DNA from: Diaphorobacter aerolatus
GTDB lineage: Bacteria; Pseudomonadota; Gammaproteobacteria; Burkholderiales; Burkholderiaceae_C
NCBI RefSeq assembly: GCF_014489535.1
Contig: NZ_CP060783.1
Span: 4,175,501 to 4,239,500 of the forward strand
Direction: 5' to 3'
DNA length: 64,000 bases
In this document: positions 61,516 through 64,000 of the stretch, in pieces
Position numbering within the stretch: position 1 is the first letter of the stretch
How the letters are laid out: every line of letters begins with the position of its first letter
Notes under the pieces: generated by a model
Database searches by the model: none
What the model saw: the letters and a program-made list of their open reading frames with translations, nothing else
What the model was told of the DNA's origin: nothing
Made by a program: the position numbers and the translations under genes

Positions 61516-63036
61516 TCATTTGAGCTTGCCGCCTGAGACAGCACCTGCTCCTTTGCCGCCAGCGCTTCCTGCATCCTTTGTGGCAGTGGCGAAGGTGTTG
61601 GCGATTGCACCGGCACGTACACCGACCCAGGTGAGTGCGCCAATCCAGAACGTAGGCAGGACGATGAACATGGTGCCCATGACGAACATCAGAAGCATGT
61701 CGCCAAAGGCATTGTTCAATCCCACCAGCGGGTCGAAGTTGGTGTGCGGCCGATTCCACCCGAAGCCCCAGCCGTAAAGCGCATCGAGGATGGTGCTGTC
61801 GATCCAGCGGGCGAGCTGGAACCAGAAGTCCACGAAGAACAGCGCGAACTGCACGACGCTGACGGTGACGACCGTTTTCAGGTCATAGGTGCCGATGACC
61901 AGCACGAGCGGGATGCAGATGACCAGCGCCATCTTGAGCAAGGCGAGGACCATGGGCAGAGCCTGTCTCACGACGTCCATGGCAGGAAACGCGGCAATCG
62001 CGCCGACTGCCATGCCGACGTCGCCCGTGGCGCGCGTCACGATGTTCGGCAGGGTCTTGTCGATCTGGCCGCCGTAGTCCGTATAGACGCTGCCCTGGTT
62101 CAACTTCTGCTGCCGCGGGGAGGCGATGGCGCGGATCACCGAGTCGTCCACCTCGGCCCGGCTCAGGAACCCGGCCCAGCCCGCCAGGCGATTCAGCAGG
62201 CTCGGGTCCACCTGTCCCAGCAGGCGTGCCCGCAGGCCGTTGCTGCCATCGGCCCACCACTGCCTACAGTTCGGATAGCCGCCGCCGCTGGCCACCTGCG
62301 CAAGCCCGGCATCGCGGTTGCTGTCGTAGGGCCAGTCGTCGCGCGGCGTGCTGGAACGGTACGTGTCGTAGTAGCCGTTGGTGTCGGTGAAGAACCTCGA
62401 TCCGATCCAGGTCACGTCGTGCATCTGCTGCTCATCGAGCTGAGGGCGCTGCATGAACAGTTTGGCCCGCGCAGGCCCATAGCAATCCCGCGAGAAGTCC
62501 GCCACTTCCTGGGCCAGCACCGGGTCGTCAATGCGGGTCGCGTCGATCTCCATGCGCATTTGCCGCAGGTCCGTACCACATGGGATCGCCGCCACCGAGG
62601 CGCTCGTGACAGCGCGCGAGAGCGCGTGCATGAAGGCCCACCAGACCGGCACCTTCGCGGACTGGTTGTTGATGGTGCTGAAGGACTGTGACCAGCCGGT
62701 ATCCGTGGGCTGTGGCACGCTGACCTGGCACTGGGCCGAGCGCGAGCTGTCGTACTGGATGGTGTTGAGGTCCACGTCGATGAACGGAATGCCCGCGAAC
62801 ATCACCACCACGATGGCGACGAAGACCCGGTTCTCGATGCGGACGGCCGAGAGCAAGCCCTTGTTGCCTTCGTCGGCACCTTCCGCACGGGCCTTCAGCC
62901 ACTCCTGCACGATGATGGCGACGAAAGGCAGCGCGAATACCCCGCTGGACACCAGCACCGCCCAGATGCCGTTGTTGACGATCCAGGACACGAGGGTGAG
63001 GTAGTACTCCAGATAGTCGGTCGTGAAGAGCGTCAT
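61516..63036 (-). CDS. TraG-family mating-pair protein (ICE type)
   Basis: This 506-residue protein starts TTDYLEYYLTLVSWIVNNG and matches the TraG N-terminal domain family of ICE type IV secretion systems. Hydrophobic segments cluster at residues 15-45, 75-95 and 340-460; the centre is a periplasmic domain with Cys residues (YPNCRQWW). It acts in mating-pair stabilisation. It is in the minus-strand transfer operon with the two genes to its right. Confidence 0.85.
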   Translation of the reverse strand: MTLFTTDYLEYYLTLVSWIVNNGIWAVLVSSGVFALPFVAIIVQEWLKARAEGADEGNKGLLSAVRIENRVFVAIVVVMFAGIPFIDVDLNTIQYDSSRSAQCQVSVPQPTDTGWSQSFSTINNQSAKVPVWWAFMHALSRAVTSASVAAIPCGTDLRQMRMEIDATRIDDPVLAQEVADFSRDCYGPARAKLFMQRPQLDEQQMHDVTWIGSRFFTDTNGYYDTYRSSTPRDDWPYDSNRDAGLAQVASGGGYPNCRQWWADGSNGLRARLLGQVDPSLLNRLAGWAGFLSRAEVDDSVIRAIASPRQQKLNQGSVYTDYGGQIDKTLPNIVTRATGDVGMAVGAIAAFPAMDVVRQALPMVLALLKMALVICIPLVLVIGTYDLKTVVTVSVVQFALFFVDFWFQLARWIDSTILDALYGWGFGWNRPHTNFDPLVGLNNAFGDMLLMFVMGTMFIVLPTFWIGALTWVGVRAGAIANTFATATKDAGSAGGKGAGAVSGGKLK

Positions 63037-63051
63037 GGTCCCGATCTCCCC

Positions 63052-63422
63052 TCAAGCGGCCTCCATCAACAGGCTGGTTTCCAGCGCGACGATGGCGACG
63101 ACGCTGGCGACCTCGGTGCGGATCAGCCGGCGCCGCGCCTGCCCATCTGTCCCGCTTTGGTCTTCGCGGGCGAGCACCCGGCGGCGCATCCAGAACCATC
63201 CATAGGCCGTTGCCGCGTACACGCACAGCCGCCAGATGAAGAAATACCCTGCGGAGGCCGTCAGCCACCGTTCCCAGCCTGCAACGCTGCCGACTAGGTA
63301 GATGCCCGCGACGTTCGCCCCACGGCGGCGGCAACGATCAGCACCAGCCACAGCAGCGTCTTCGCCGCGCGCCGGCTGAACAACCAGCGCAGCGGCCGCC
63401 AGGCCATGCGCGCCGGGCTCAT
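63052..63422 (-). CDS. Small ICE membrane protein, one frame break
   Basis: One restored base at 63318-63321 gives 123 residues with two or three hydrophobic segments (TLLWLVLIVAAAVG, YFFIWRLCVYAATAYGWFWM and VASVVAIVALETSLLM) and basic loops. The family name is not known to me. Its ATG overlaps the stop of the preceding gene (ATGA) and it ends 15 bases before traG, so all three belong to one transfer operon. Confidence 0.75.
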
Positions 63423-64000
63423 GGCCGACTCCCCGGGTTGCCCTTCTGGAGCTGGTCGAGACGGTCCGGCACAGGATCGCCCTCGTAGATGCCGCGCGAG
63501 CCGGCCGCACGTGCGCCGTGGCGCTGGATGATCGCCATGGGTGAGTTGTTCGCCAGCTCGCGCCGCAGCTCCAGTTCGGTCTTGAGGTTGCGAATCTCAC
63601 GGTCGAGCGTGTCGCTCTCGTGGTTCACCGCCTCAACGGCAAGCTCGTTGGCCGCGACGTTGGGCTCCTTCTTGCCCGTGAGCAGCGTGCGCTGCAGCAG
63701 CAGCGCTTTCTCCAGCACGGACGCCAGCGCGACTTCGGACGCCAAGCGCTGCGACAGCAGGTGCTGGTCGGGCTCGTCGCGCAGCGCCTCGATCACGCCG
63801 CGCGTGATCGGCAGCGACGCGCTGCCAGCTTCGCGCAGGTTCTCCGGCGTCGTGTTCTTGGCCTTGGTCACCAGGTCCTGGAGCGCCTGCAGCTTGGCGT
63901 CGTACTCCTCCTGGATCAGCGGCGTGAGCCCGACGCCCGGCGTCGTCTCGGTCTTGGTGCAGGCATCGCACGTGCGCTGCTCCTTCTCGCCGAGCACGCG
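63419..64000 (-). CDS. ICE protein, coiled-coil, partial (5' end beyond window)
   Basis: The frame is open to the right edge, so the N-terminus is missing. The visible 193 residues contain CDACTKTE, a likely metal-binding CxxC, and long Glu/Leu-rich helices (LEKALLLQRTLLTG, LDREIRNLKTELELRRELANN). Its position before a small membrane gene and traG fits a conserved integrating-conjugative-element protein of unknown function. Confidence 0.7.
   Translation of the reverse strand, partial: RVLGEKEQRTCDACTKTETTPGVGLTPLIQEEYDAKLQALQDLVTKAKNTTPENLREAGSASLPITRGVIEALRDEPDQHLLSQRLASEVALASVLEKALLLQRTLLTGKKEPNVAANELAVEAVNHESDTLDREIRNLKTELELRRELANNSPMAIIQRHGARAAGSRGIYEGDPVPDRLDQLQKGNPGSRP

Overview
The window looks like a beta-proteobacterial chromosome, most likely Burkholderiales and probably a Comamonadaceae-type genome. 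This is inferred from high GC, an ornibactin/variochelin-style siderophore locus and a tRNA-Gly-targeting ICE; no 16S rRNA is present to confirm it. It falls into two parts. Bases 1 to about 15,700 are resident chromosome carrying most of a hydroxamate lipopeptide siderophore locus. From the 3' end of tRNA-Gly(GCC) (15684-15759) to the right edge is the left and middle part of an integrative and conjugative element (ICE) of the ICEclc/PAGI-2 kind, whose right end is outside the window.

Siderophore region, left to right: end of an iron-starvation ECF sigma factor, MbtH-like protein, type II thioesterase, one FAAL-PCP-C-A-PCP-TE synthetase, then on the minus strand a TonB receptor, an IucB-type N-acyltransferase and a formyltransferase, then on the plus strand a PvdE-like ABC exporter and an ornithine N5-monooxygenase. 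Together these make, export and re-import an acylated N-hydroxyornithine peptide. The single elongation module looks too small for such a product.

ICE region: a P4-type integrase with a long C-terminal extension, regulatory genes (broken LysR, Xre, LysR), HPPD with an AsnC regulator, a copper block (copZ, glutaredoxin/MauE protein, copA-cueR-fdx), an SmtB/CzrA-type ArsR sensor, a six-gene minus-strand operon (outer-membrane factor, His-rich protein, membrane fusion protein, heavy-metal RND pump, His-rich protein, dihydrolipoamide dehydrogenase), a nickel block (CsoR/RcnR regulator plus NreB-like MFS), czcD with a second SmtB/CzrA-type sensor, a secreted three-repeat DUF4148 protein, a Zn/Cd/Pb P-type ATPase with a His-rich linker, a MexEF-OprN-like RND system with a MerR regulator, and another MFS pump. 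A lower-GC insert (about 50.5-54 kb) carries TetR, a MerA-like flavoprotein and an NTF2-like protein. Then come GntR, an unknown protein, a CueR-promoter DUF305 protein, glutaredoxin and a KdsA paralogue, followed by conjugation and maintenance genes: MobH relaxase, a Xre/MbcA-RES toxin-antitoxin pair, DUF3742, TraG and two further ICE proteins.

Two signals tie the cargo together. SmtB-type operators (TGAA-N6-TTCA) lie before czcD, the DUF4148 gene and an MFS gene, with degenerate versions before cadA and near the RND operon. Three CueR-type 19-bp-spacer promoters lie before copZ, copA and the DUF305 gene. The integrase tail and the antitoxin of the RES pair share a homologous domain, which is the most unusual link in the window.

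The sequence contains about 25 single-base frame breaks. Every one is a missing base, most in G or C runs, and restoring one base at each makes every affected gene whole. I treat them as probable sequencing errors and annotate those genes as CDS spanning the breaks.
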